DNA of 64,000 nucleotides from Pseudomonadota bacterium (GTDB lineage Bacteria; Bdellovibrionota; UBA1018; CAIMNF01): NCBI GenBank assembly GCA_027488515.1, contig JAIYBN010000004.1, positions 62,001 to 126,000 of the forward strand, read 5' to 3'. Shown piece by piece: positions 19,096 to 28,236 of this stretch (position 1 is its first letter; each line of letters starts with the position of its first letter). The notes under the pieces were generated by a model. It saw only the letters and a program-made list of their open reading frames with translations, ran no database searches and was not told where the DNA came from. The position numbers and the translations under genes were made by a program.

Positions 19096-20784
19096 TTACG
19101 GATAATTGAGAGGTTCGACGAACTGCAGATCCGGTTCGATCTGCTGCGTGTGTTTCCGGGTGTAGGGGCGGTTCAGTCTTCTCTTGGCTTTTTTCTGAAG
19201 TCCGGGATCCACATCGGCCCTCCCGGTGACGGTCTGGTAACAGTGGATCGCTTCGTCGCGGTTCCCGAGGATATCGAGAGCGGCGCCTCTGAAGTAGTGG
19301 CAGAGATCGCGATGGTGCGAACTGAGACTTTGGATCGACAAGGCCCGTTGGAAGTGCTGTTGTGCATCCCTGGCTTGACCTGCAATCAGCTCGAAGTACC
19401 CGAGTTGCATCAAGAGATGAGGGTCTTTGGGCCACGCCTCGACCGCTTGAAGTAAAAGAGCGTGAGTGACCTCAGGGCGGTCTCCTCGCACTTGCCACGA
19501 CACGTAGGCTTGATGAAAGTGGTGGAGCGCATTCATGAATGCATCCGGATGCGGCTTTCCGAGATCCAGGAGCTCGGGAGGACTCCCGACACTGAGTCGC
19601 TCAGGATCCCGAGGCAGAACCAGATAGGGGCCATGGGTCACCGGAGTTTCCTGGCGGATCGAAAGGTAGATCGAGTCGCTGGTCGGATCAAAGCCCACGG
19701 TTTGAATGGTGGTGATCACGCTCGCGGTGTTGCCGTAAACCCTGAGCTCCCCGGAGCCGGAATCCCGGTGATTCGAGAGTTCGAGGAGGGCCTCTTTCCA
19801 GCTGAACTTCGGGGCATGGTTCCCGGCCAGCAGTTCCAAAGCCGATTTTCTGGCCACACAGTCGTGCTGGAAATCCGCGCAGAACCCGAGTTCATCGCGC
19901 TTGAAGTCGGGATTCTGAAAATGGTTGGAGTGCGCGATACCGGTGGACTGATCCGCTTCGCGGACATGGATCTTGCCGGCCACCAGTTCGACTGTGACGT
20001 GGCGGTTTTCTTTGAAGGAGCTCAGGTTCAAGGCCCAAGACCCGATGGGTTTGAATTTTTTGCAAAGCTCGATCGCTTCGTCCAGATTGCGCGCCGACTC
20101 GAGAATGTCCTCACCCAAAAAGAAAATGGGCACCCCTTTGAACGAGACCTTCTTTGAAAAATGCGCGTGCAAGGAGATGGCCACTCCTGCCTCGTTCCAT
20201 CCGGTGAGCCCGGAGGAGGGGATGCCGAGGCTCGTGACCGAAACATGCTTCAGCAATCCGGGTTCGGACGGTTCGTGGTAGCACACCGTCGGAAACCGCT
20301 CCCAGTGTGAGGCAGCCGGGTAGTCGAGGTTCCGGATGAACTTGGCACCTTCTGGAGTGAAGACCCGTACGGTCGAGCAGCCGGGAAGTCCCTGCAGAAA
20401 GTGATTTCGGGTTCGAGGTGAGGCAGTGGCGGCCAGAACCATCAACATGTCGGGCTGGAAGAGTGCGAGCCAGAGGCGCTTCTTCGAGATGCCAGAGTGA
20501 CGGACAAACGGCTCGAGCCGCTTCCGGTACGGTGAAGGTAATCGCAGAAACCGCTCCCAGACGAGAGCCTCGTACAACCCACGCATCAAGCGACCGCCTC
20601 CCGGAATCCGGGCACTCGCCCGATCGATCAGGAGCTGGTTCTTTTGCGACAAGGGGGTGAGAGCCAGGTCCTCCCGGTCTTTCGGCTCGAGGGCTGCGAC
20701 CGCTTCAGCATGTTGCCTCGCACGGGCTTCGCGAGTCCCTTTCAGTCTCAATATCCGGACGTTCCGTGGAATCAATGGATCCAA
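19096..20784 (-). CDS. Ntn-hydrolase/C45-like acyltransferase-like protein with C-terminal TPR region
   Basis: GLPGCSTVRVFTPEGAKFIRNLDYP (Cys-containing C45-like start region), TGWNEAGVAISLHAHF, C-terminal tetratricopeptide pattern. Confidence 0.6.
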   Translation of the reverse strand: MDPLIPRNVRILRLKGTREARARQHAEAVAALEPKDREDLALTPLSQKNQLLIDRASARIPGGGRLMRGLYEALVWERFLRLPSPYRKRLEPFVRHSGISKKRLWLALFQPDMLMVLAATASPRTRNHFLQGLPGCSTVRVFTPEGAKFIRNLDYPAASHWERFPTVCYHEPSEPGLLKHVSVTSLGIPSSGLTGWNEAGVAISLHAHFSKKVSFKGVPIFFLGEDILESARNLDEAIELCKKFKPIGSWALNLSSFKENRHVTVELVAGKIHVREADQSTGIAHSNHFQNPDFKRDELGFCADFQHDCVARKSALELLAGNHAPKFSWKEALLELSNHRDSGSGELRVYGNTASVITTIQTVGFDPTSDSIYLSIRQETPVTHGPYLVLPRDPERLSVGSPPELLDLGKPHPDAFMNALHHFHQAYVSWQVRGDRPEVTHALLLQAVEAWPKDPHLLMQLGYFELIAGQARDAQQHFQRALSIQSLSSHHRDLCHYFRGAALDILGNRDEAIHCYQTVTGRADVDPGLQKKAKRRLNRPYTRKHTQQIEPDLQFVEPLNYP

Positions 20785-22121
20785 AAGAGGCCTCCTGCGA
20801 TCAGCGTGGGGATCAAAGCGAATTGAACCAGAGTCAGAGGGTGAAATCCCTCGTTCTGGAAGCGGTGCTTGAAAATGGCGAAGCCTGCCGGATTCGGGGC
20901 ATTGGCAATCAGAGTGAGGCCACCACCCGTCACGGCACCTGCGACAACGAGGTAGCGGCTGCTTGCCGATAGCCCCTCGACTTGTGCAGCCAGTGAGGTC
21001 AGGGCTGCGTTATCGGTAACAGCGGTGAGCAGGCTTGCACCCACGAACAGCGTGCCCCCACTCAGGCTCTGCAACAAGGGGCTCAGCCACCAGTCCTGTT
21101 CAGCCGTGAGCACCAGGAGTCCGGCCAGGAAGAATCCGACCAGAAGCCCTTGTCCGAGTTGGAACTCGCCCTGTTCCTCACGGGTCAGCCAGAGATAGGG
21201 TGCAAAGAGAGCCATCCCCCAAGCGAGTCCGACCGGATTCGCCAAAACCGACACGAATAAAACCAGAAAAGCTGCGTTGATGAAAAGCAGAATCGGATTG
21301 GTCAGATTGGTCCGTTTCTTTTCTGAGGCGGCGGCGTCCCGGGTCATGAGCTCGTTCCGGTTGATCCAGCAGGTCCATGCCGCATTCAGGAGCACCGCCA
21401 GGATGGCCTTCCATCCGTAGTGCTGCATCATGAAGGACGTATCCCAGTTCCAGATGCGCGCCACCACCAGAACCGGAGGGGCTGCGAATGCGGTGAGTAC
21501 CCCCCCGATGGATACATTCACCAACAATGCGGCCAGGACCGAATACAGCAAACGTCGACTCGGAGCCTGTCCGAAAATGCGTTTCTGGATGAGCAGGGCC
21601 CCGACGGTCATGGCGGCAGGTTCAGTGATCAAGGATCCGGCCAAGGGGGCCAGGAAGAGGATGGAAAACAAGAGCGGAATCCGGGATCCCTTTACGGACC
21701 GGGAGAGGGGGAGCCGCTTCGAAACCCCTTCGATGGCCACTCGGGCTGCTTCGAGGACTGGGCGGGTGGAGGCCAGGATCATGGCAAGCGCCACAAACAC
21801 CGATTCCGAAAAGTGCAGCCTTCCGACAAGGTTCCGGGTCGACTCGAAGGACGTGAAGGGAATGCGGAGCGCCAGAAACGCCAAAGCCCAAAAGCCGAAG
21901 ATGAATTCCACTTCAGACAGCAAATGAAGGATCTTGGCCAGACGGGGGTGGGAGTGAGCCGTGCTTCGGGACCATTCCCCCACGCGGCCGGCAAGGAAAG
22001 TGTGGACCAGGGTGAGGAAAAGACAGAGTGCGGCCAAAGCTTCCTGATGGGCAGACTCCATAGGGTCAAAGTATGGCAAATATTCCTTGGTGGATCGAGA
22101 ACAAAGCTCTAAAATCAACAC
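20772..22121 (-). CDS. polytopic membrane protein, putative Na+/H+ antiporter family
   Basis: About 10 hydrophobic helices, LAPLAGSLITEPAAMTVGALL; true start may be internal (MESAHQEAL). Confidence 0.6.
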   Translation of the reverse strand: MLILELCSRSTKEYLPYFDPMESAHQEALAALCLFLTLVHTFLAGRVGEWSRSTAHSHPRLAKILHLLSEVEFIFGFWALAFLALRIPFTSFESTRNLVGRLHFSESVFVALAMILASTRPVLEAARVAIEGVSKRLPLSRSVKGSRIPLLFSILFLAPLAGSLITEPAAMTVGALLIQKRIFGQAPSRRLLYSVLAALLVNVSIGGVLTAFAAPPVLVVARIWNWDTSFMMQHYGWKAILAVLLNAAWTCWINRNELMTRDAAASEKKRTNLTNPILLFINAAFLVLFVSVLANPVGLAWGMALFAPYLWLTREEQGEFQLGQGLLVGFFLAGLLVLTAEQDWWLSPLLQSLSGGTLFVGASLLTAVTDNAALTSLAAQVEGLSASSRYLVVAGAVTGGGLTLIANAPNPAGFAIFKHRFQNEGFHPLTLVQFALIPTLIAGGLFWIH

Positions 22122-22122
22122 G

Positions 22123-22710
22123 ATGGGTTCTCGACTTGATCTGAAAAACCTCCGGGATCAGCACCGGCAGTTTTACCTCGTGGTGTACTCTCCTTTGGAG
22201 TCGGATTCCGCCCGGACCCATTGCGGGGGAGGCTTGCCTGACGAGGGTCTGAGTGAGCTCGGTAAGGAAGAGGCCCGGAAACTTTCCGCCCGCTTGAAAA
22301 AGAATCCGTTCAAGATCAAACGATTTTACACCGGAGCCGAGCTGCGAACGGTTCAGTGGGCCGATTTCATGCACGATGTGATCAAGGTTCAGATGAAGGC
22401 CCTCCTGGTGCTCAACGACCAGAACCTCGGTGAGCTGGAGGGGTGTCCGATGGCGTCGGGCGAGGACGCCTTCAGTGTCCTTCCCCATCCGCGAGGCGGT
22501 GAAAGCGACGAGGTGTTCTCGATCCGGATCAGACAGGCGATGGAGGTGCTTCTCGCCGATCCTGAGCGATCCCTTTTGATTGCCCACCCGAGAGTGGCTA
22601 AAAAAGTCCTCGAGTGGCTCGGTTTGAAGGGGGAATCGGTGCTTCGTTCCACCCTGTATTCTGTCGATCTTCCCGCAGGGCAGGGCCTGCCTCATCTCCG
22701 CGAGATCTAG
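22123..22710 (+). CDS. histidine-phosphatase-like (SixA-like) protein lacking the RHG motif
   Basis: FYLVVYSPLESDSARTHCGGGLPDEGLSELGKEEARKLSARL, SLLIAHPRVAKKVLEWL; the usual RHG is replaced by YSP. Confidence 0.5.
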   Translation: MGSRLDLKNLRDQHRQFYLVVYSPLESDSARTHCGGGLPDEGLSELGKEEARKLSARLKKNPFKIKRFYTGAELRTVQWADFMHDVIKVQMKALLVLNDQNLGELEGCPMASGEDAFSVLPHPRGGESDEVFSIRIRQAMEVLLADPERSLLIAHPRVAKKVLEWLGLKGESVLRSTLYSVDLPAGQGLPHLREI

Positions 22711-22762
22711 TCGGTTTTTTAGGGTTTGCCAGACTCGGGGTGGGCGTGTCATGATCCCGCCG

Positions 22763-23470
22763 ATGAAACTCGTGACCCAATCCTTCTTGTTTCTTTGTGC
22801 TCTCGCCACCACCGTTTCTGCGGCTCCGATTCGCAGTCAGGTCAAGTTCGACGCCGATGTCGAGCCGGCTCTCCGCCAGCAGATGCTCGGCGACCTCGAT
22901 TTCATCGCTCAGGTGAAAGGATCCCGGACCACACCCTTGCACCAACAAGTGTTCGGTAAGCTCGAAGGCGCCAATTACTCCAAGTGGTTCGATTCGAGAA
23001 TCTTTTCGATCGGCAAGAACGCGTGTGGAGGCGGGAACGCCGTCGCTTGCGTGATCCCGTTCTATGACAACAACAAGATGTGGGTCACCAAGAACTACAC
23101 CCAGTTCAGCCACCCGCAGATTTCGCGCGTTTCGGTGATCTTCCACGAAGCCCGCCACTCCGAGCGGCAGAACGGGAACTGGAGCCACGCCAACTGTCCG
23201 ACCCCGTTCAAGGATGCGGCTGGCAATGACATTCGCAGCATCTGGACCGGCGCCCTGCTTCAAGGTCAGGCCGCATGTGATGTGACTCCGTTCGGCTCGT
23301 ACGGAAGCGCCACCATCCTGCTCAAGAACATCGCGCTCAATTGCGAAACCTGCAATTCCAAGGTCCGTGCCGACGCCGACCTGTACGCCAACGACCAGCT
23401 CGGTCGGGTGATCGATCCGAAATCCAAGGCCGCAATGAAGGCCGATTTCGGCATGATCCGGAAGAGGTGA
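22763..23470 (+). CDS. exported protein with HEARH zincin-like motif
   Basis: Signal peptide MKLVTQSFLFLCALATTVSA; VSVIFHEARHSERQNGNWSHANC. Confidence 0.6.
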   Translation: MKLVTQSFLFLCALATTVSAAPIRSQVKFDADVEPALRQQMLGDLDFIAQVKGSRTTPLHQQVFGKLEGANYSKWFDSRIFSIGKNACGGGNAVACVIPFYDNNKMWVTKNYTQFSHPQISRVSVIFHEARHSERQNGNWSHANCPTPFKDAAGNDIRSIWTGALLQGQAACDVTPFGSYGSATILLKNIALNCETCNSKVRADADLYANDQLGRVIDPKSKAAMKADFGMIRKR

Positions 23471-23473
23471 GCC

Positions 23474-24211
23474 ATGTCCCGGGGTAGGGTTGCGATTCTC
23501 CTCGCGGTATTGATCGTTTCAGCAGGAATCGGGGTGCTTCTGTTTCCAGGAGCGCCCCGTTCCGTATCGGTAGGCCCGGCTGTTCCCGGAGTTCCACTCG
23601 AGTCGGCTCAAAAAGAGCCAACAAAAGGTTCTGACCGGGCTCCGGATCCGGTAGAGGGCAGCAAAGGTCCGATCCCGGGTTTGATGCCCGAAGAGCAAAA
23701 GAAGTGGCTCATGCTCGAGCAGATCCTTGCCAGCAAGAACGACAACGATCCCCGGATCGACACCGAGCTGAAGGGCCTGAGCCCTTTGTTCAAGTCCACA
23801 TTGGCTCTCCAGTATGCGGAATTGAAACCGGAGCGTTTCAATGAACGGGGAACCCTGGTGTTCCTGGTGGGTCGTGAAATCGTGAATCCGGCCGATGTGG
23901 ATTTCATGAGGAATGTGCTGACTGAAAAGCCCTGCCTGAGTGTTTCGGACTGTTCCCGACCGCCGGCCGCCCATGCGGGAGAGGACGACCACCGCGAGAT
24001 GGTGAACGAGACCACCACCCGTTATCCGCAGCTCATGGCATTGAGGGCGCTCAAGCAGAAATGGCGTGAGCTCCAAAAAGATCCATCAGGTCAGACCGAC
24101 CTGATCCGCCAGATCCGCGAGACCTTGGAAGAAGCAGCGCGTTCGCCGGATCCGAGGATCGCCGATGAGGCAAAAGCGAGCTTGAAGTCCAAAGGATCTC
24201 AGGCGCCCTGA
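23474..24211 (+). CDS. membrane-anchored or exported hypothetical protein
   Basis: N-terminal hydrophobic helix MSRGRVAILLAVLIVSAGIGVLLFPG; continuous ORF. Confidence 0.6.
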   Translation: MSRGRVAILLAVLIVSAGIGVLLFPGAPRSVSVGPAVPGVPLESAQKEPTKGSDRAPDPVEGSKGPIPGLMPEEQKKWLMLEQILASKNDNDPRIDTELKGLSPLFKSTLALQYAELKPERFNERGTLVFLVGREIVNPADVDFMRNVLTEKPCLSVSDCSRPPAAHAGEDDHREMVNETTTRYPQLMALRALKQKWRELQKDPSGQTDLIRQIRETLEEAARSPDPRIADEAKASLKSKGSQAP

Positions 24212-24223
24212 TCAGAACGTTGG

Positions 24224-25279
24224 TCAGAGAGTGGTGATCTTGTAGAGATTCCCCAACATACTCTTCTTGGAGAACCAGCATCCGACCACCTCTTTCGCCT
24301 CAGAGAAGTCCGAGCAAATCTCCTCGTAGCGGCTATCTGCTCTGAGGCAGGCGCAGTCTTGACCCTTCGCCCGCCAGTCAGAGCCCCACGAGTTGCGGAT
24401 GAGGTACTTGCATTCGCCTTTCAGTGTTTTCATTCCAGTCATCACCACGGCATGGCGGCCACATTCATCAGAGTTGAGCGCTTCACGCGTAGGTCCGGGT
24501 TTCAGACCAATGTAGGTCGGATCATAAAATAAATTGGAACAAAGTGAGACAGCGGCGGGGTCCCCGTTTTTCATCGTTTTTGCCAAGATTCCGTGGAACT
24601 CAGAATCTGTTCCCTTCCGGACTCTCGAGGGTTCGGGCATTTGTGAGACGGCTTCAAATGGCTCACACTTCGAAAAAACATTCTGCAGGATTTGATTCGA
24701 GTTCAAGTTCGGAAGAGACTTCAGAAATCTGCTGACTTTTTGATTGAGTTCGCAGGATGTGGTCTCATTGCTGCCAGGCTCTAATCTACCCAAGTAGCCC
24801 GATATCCAAGACGAAGCATGAGCGCTCACCTGTGGAACACTCGATCCACTCGAGCTCTCAATCAGAGAAAGAACATCTGCGTAAGGGAGTCCATGAATGG
24901 ACCAATTCCGAACCATTTCGTCCACTCGGTTGGACGGGCAATTCCCGGTGTCCCTCAGTCGGTTCAGCGCAGTGGAAACGTCTCCGCCAGAAGTGTCCTT
25001 TCGATCTTCCACCCGGCTGTAGGTCCCGGCCACATAGAGTGGATGGAACCCCTTTTTGACATCTCCTCCTCGCTTCAACTGCCAATGATTGGCAAGGGTC
25101 GAGGCAGCGTAGGCATAGCAGATTCCGGCACCGTCCTGGTCTTCGACCGGGATTTTTCTAAGCGGAGAGTCAGCGCTTGAGTTCAGGTCGACTTCGGCAC
25201 AGGGCTCTTCAACCGGATCCCCGCTGGCGAAAGAGATCAGGGGAAAGTGGAGGAGGATCAGCAGGAGTGAGGTTTTCAT
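24224..25279 (-). CDS. exported papain-like (C1A) cysteine protease homologue
   Basis: VEDQDGAGICYAYAASTLANHW (Cys), CGRHAVVMTGMK (His), YLIRNSWGSDWRAKG (Asn). Confidence 0.8.
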   Translation of the reverse strand: MKTSLLLILLHFPLISFASGDPVEEPCAEVDLNSSADSPLRKIPVEDQDGAGICYAYAASTLANHWQLKRGGDVKKGFHPLYVAGTYSRVEDRKDTSGGDVSTALNRLRDTGNCPSNRVDEMVRNWSIHGLPYADVLSLIESSSGSSVPQVSAHASSWISGYLGRLEPGSNETTSCELNQKVSRFLKSLPNLNSNQILQNVFSKCEPFEAVSQMPEPSRVRKGTDSEFHGILAKTMKNGDPAAVSLCSNLFYDPTYIGLKPGPTREALNSDECGRHAVVMTGMKTLKGECKYLIRNSWGSDWRAKGQDCACLRADSRYEEICSDFSEAKEVVGCWFSKKSMLGNLYKITTL

Positions 25280-25680
25280 CGTGTCGCTCCTCCATAAGCC
25301 CGTTGTAGGAAAGAGCTAGGAATCAGGCTTCCATCACCGGCCTGGCAGAAGCTGGTTCTTCCACCTCCCGCCTTCGGGGCTCCAAAGATCACTTTCCCTG
25401 ATAGCTTTCGGCACAGGACCGACCCTGGATTTTTACCCCCCTCCAAGTCGACGGGCTTCAGAACGAGATTTGCCGTACGGATCAGAGGCAGAAGTCGGAG
25501 TGCTTCGCATTTTTCTTCATGGTGACAGCCCGGGCTGACCCAGCCTTCGTATTGGACATTCCATTCCAGGGTGAGGGATTTTGATTCCATCAGGAAATCT
25601 TTGGACTTTGCAGCACGTGCCTGACCCGGGAGGATCAGCAGGATGCAGATGGCCATTCTCAAGCAAATCGAGGGGTTCAC
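25276..25680 (-). CDS. exported hypothetical protein
   Basis: Signal peptide MNPSICLRMAICILLILPGQARAA; overlaps the downstream protease gene start. Confidence 0.55.
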   Translation of the reverse strand: MNPSICLRMAICILLILPGQARAAKSKDFLMESKSLTLEWNVQYEGWVSPGCHHEEKCEALRLLPLIRTANLVLKPVDLEGGKNPGSVLCRKLSGKVIFGAPKAGGGRTSFCQAGDGSLIPSSFLQRAYGGATR

Positions 25681-25769
25681 TCATAAAGAATAGCACTGGA
25701 ACTCGAGGCATGACGCTGAATTTTTTGCCAGTGATTCCCCGTCGATAACTGTGTTATACTGATTGGAGT

Positions 25770-26115
25770 GGGGCCGTCACGGTTTCGACGGGAGACGTGA
25801 AGTCCTTCAGGCATGCAGAGGTGCGGTCAGGCCTCTTTAAACAGATCGCAATTCGTAATTGCAAACGATTACGCACTTGCCGCTTAATTAAAAGCGACAC
25901 GTTTTCAGGGTTCAGGCCCTCGGGGCCCTGAAAACGCCATTAGAGGGCTGGCTTCCACTTTCTCACAGGCGGAGTGGGGGTAAGACAAGGTCTGTGGAGG
26001 GTTCCGGTAGCCGGTTACGGGGCGCCCGGGGCTCAATCTAAATCTGTGACTAAGCATGTAGAATGGGGCGATGGATCTCTTTCGGACGTGGGTTCAATTC
26101 CCACCGGCTCCACCA
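25770..26115 (+). ncRNA. ssrA: transfer-messenger RNA (tmRNA), tag peptide (A)ANDYALAA
   Basis: 5' GGGGCCGTCACGGTTTCGACGGGAGACGTG, tag ORF GCAAACGATTACGCACTTGCCGCTTAA (25861-25887), 3' T-arm/acceptor GTGGGTTCAATTCCCACCGGCTCCACCA; acceptor arms GGGGCCG/CGGCTCC pair. Confidence 0.97.
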
Positions 26116-26132
26116 TTTTTTCTTTCAACCCG

Positions 26133-26196
26133 CCCCGGTGGATCCGGGCGGGGACTCCCGGGGACTTTGAGTCGTCCCCGCTCGGATCCACAGGGG
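26133..26196. repeat. 23-bp near-perfect inverted repeat just downstream of ssrA
   Basis: CCCCGGTGGATCCGGGCGGGGAC (26133-26155) and GTCCCCGCTCGGATCCACAGGGG (26174-26196), 21/23 complementary. Confidence 0.85.
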
Positions 26197-26212
26197 CGCG
26201 TGAATCAGAAGC

Positions 26213-26326
26213 GTGGGGACGGTGGGAATTGAACGGGAGATCTCCGTGCACCCTAAACGGGTGCTTTGCGAGCGTGATGCGACCAAAAGGAGATCGAGCG
26301 AGGCCCAATTCCCACTGGCTCCGCCA
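26213..26326. repeat. nested inverted-repeat element ending in a degenerate copy of the tmRNA 3' end (att-like)
   Basis: GTGGGAATTG (26222-26231) / CAATTCCCAC (26306-26315); GCACCC-TAAAC-GGGTGC hairpin (26248-26264); CAATTCCCACTGGCTCCGCCA (26306-26326) matches tmRNA 26095-26115 at 19/21. Confidence 0.7.
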
Positions 26327-26518
26327 ATTCTGGAACCTACAATTTTCCTGGTGCGTAGCCGTTTAGAACGACCGTGGATCGCCTTGGTATGGGAGCTGCA
26401 GTTGAACCTTACAACAAAGCCGCTGATGAATTACAAAAAGGCATGAATGCCGCGTTTGGCATGGCGGAAGTACTTCAGCCAAGAATGTGAAATTGGGATT
26501 GAATATTGAGGGCAGTCT

Positions 26519-27100
26519 ATGAAGAAAAAAATTTTGGTTATTGATGGCCATCCGAATGAATCTAGTTTTTGCAATGCTTTGGCGGATGCCTGTGTTAAGG
26601 GCGCCAAAGCCTCTGATTTTGATGTGCAGACACTTGCCCTTAGAAATCTAAAATTTGATATGAGTCTGCGGGATGGCTATCGAATAATCCAAGAGTTAGA
26701 GCCCGATCTTGTCGAAGCCCAGAACAAGATAAAGTGGTGCGAACACCTTGTGGTCATTTATCCCATTTGGTGGGGCACAATGCCTGCTCTTTTGAAGGGA
26801 TTTTTGGATCGTTGCTGGCTGCCTGGATTTGCATTTAAATATCATGCAAATGATCCTTTCTGGGATCGACTTCTTGCGGGCCGAAGCGCCCGAATGATCG
26901 TCACATCAGATGCGCCGACGTTATATAACTTAATTATAAATCTCAACGCGCCAGTAAGAATCATGAAGAAGATGGTTCTGGAATTTTGTGGGTTCAAACC
27001 AGTAAAAACCACCGCCATAGGTAGCGTTAAAAACTTAAGTGAGCCGAAACGTTCCCAAATTATCGAAGGCATTTCTAAGTTGGGAAGCCAAGGTGTGTGA
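26519..27100 (+). CDS. flavodoxin-like NAD(P)H:quinone oxidoreductase family protein
   Basis: KILVIDGHPNESSFCNALADA, HLVVIYPIWWGTMPALLKGFLDRCWLPGFAFKY; locally AT-rich. Confidence 0.85.
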   Translation: MKKKILVIDGHPNESSFCNALADACVKGAKASDFDVQTLALRNLKFDMSLRDGYRIIQELEPDLVEAQNKIKWCEHLVVIYPIWWGTMPALLKGFLDRCWLPGFAFKYHANDPFWDRLLAGRSARMIVTSDAPTLYNLIINLNAPVRIMKKMVLEFCGFKPVKTTAIGSVKNLSEPKRSQIIEGISKLGSQGV

Positions 27101-27409
27101 TTTAATCTTTAAGGGCCGCTTTGAAGGTAGCACTACGGTAAGAGGTCGTGATGATCACCTAATTTACTGTCTTCTCATCATCGATATCCCTATAAATCGC
27201 CACTCCAACTTGGACTTTACTTGGACACAAAAAAATAAGGCATTAGTATTAAATACTTATCACAGAGGGGTCGCCTCCACCCCATTTCCAGCCTTGGGGA
27301 CAGAGAAGTCAGTGGAAAGAACTCCACGGACCTCCTTCAATGGATATAAAGGTCGAGGAGGTCTGGGCTTTGTCCACTCGATTCTATCCCGCTCGAGCGA
27401 CTGAACCCC

Positions 27410-27928
27410 TCAGCGATGAATCCGCTCGAGCTGATCTTCTTGTTCCACTTTGCTTCCGTCCACATCGGCAGGAAAGGCCGTGCCGGACCAGACCGAGGTT
27501 TGATACCCTTCGTTTCGAACCTTTTTGGCGTTCACATCGACTTCGATGATGGCATTGTGATTTTGTTCGGCAGCCAGAAAGCCGAGTCGGAGGATGGTCT
27601 CGTCGCGGTCGTCACAGGTTTCGACCACAACAGGGACTTTGGACTTCCGGATCAGGGGGATTTGCTTTCTCTGGGTTTTGAAAAACACAAAGATGTTCTT
27701 CGCCCGCTCGAGAATCTCCTCGTACCGCTCTTTTTCGGGGAGGACTTCGCTGTCATGACAGGGGTGACAGTAAACTTTACGGGTGAGGATATCGGGGACC
27801 TCGCTCAAAAATCTGAACTCCTCGGCTGACACGCTCTCTGAGCATTTCTTACAAAAAGACTCCTCGCAAACACCACAGGTTTGCGTGGCCTTAGGTTTCC
27901 GACAGCTCAGACAGGTTTGGGATTCCAT
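27410..27928 (-). CDS. zinc-finger-containing hypothetical protein
   Basis: MESQTCLSCRKPKATQTCGVCEESFCKKCSESVS...CHPC (multiple CxxC). Confidence 0.6.
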   Translation of the reverse strand: MESQTCLSCRKPKATQTCGVCEESFCKKCSESVSAEEFRFLSEVPDILTRKVYCHPCHDSEVLPEKERYEEILERAKNIFVFFKTQRKQIPLIRKSKVPVVVETCDDRDETILRLGFLAAEQNHNAIIEVDVNAKKVRNEGYQTSVWSGTAFPADVDGSKVEQEDQLERIHR

Positions 27929-28172
27929 ATGGGTGAAGCTTAGCACAAGTTCGTTTTTTCCTTGGGTGGGTGGGTGGGTGTGAGAAGCATAAGGGTCAAA
28001 AGAAAGATTCCACCATGACCCCGACCCAAGTGAGCTCCCTGGCCTCCAGTTTTTACGGGACTTTCGACACCAGTGTTCAGTATAACGCAACGCTCCAGTG
28101 AGTAAAATCCACTTTCACCAGCCTCCTACCGGTCGATCTCGGGTTTTTGTTTGATTGACAGCCCGTTTCAGA

Positions 28173-28223
28173 TGGGGGCAGAATCGGGGGCAACTCATAC
28201 TGTTCCCAACCCAGTTGCCCCCA
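28173..28223. promoter_or_regulatory. candidate integrase arm-type/autoregulatory repeats
   Basis: TGGGGGCA (28173-28180), CGGGGGCAACT (28185-28195), inverted AGTTGCCCCCA (28213-28223); perfect 10-bp IR GGGGGCAACT/AGTTGCCCCC immediately upstream of the fused integrase-domain gene. Confidence 0.55.
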
Positions 28224-28236
28224 ACAGGAGCGTTAG

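Noticed and set aside
26033-26308. 91-aa reverse ORF overlapping the tmRNA 3' end
   Set aside because: Antisense to a structural RNA and inverted repeats; a common spurious annotation next to tmRNA/tRNA genes.
26213-26326. Second tRNA or tmRNA-like gene after ssrA
   Set aside because: T-arm-like pieces and an anticodon-like hairpin exist, but no consistent cloverleaf or acceptor/CCA pairing could be built on either strand; treated as att-like/structured debris.
27039-27404. 121-aa ORF downstream of the flavodoxin-like gene
   Set aside because: Overlaps the flavodoxin 3' end in another frame, with AT-rich low-information sequence and no motif.
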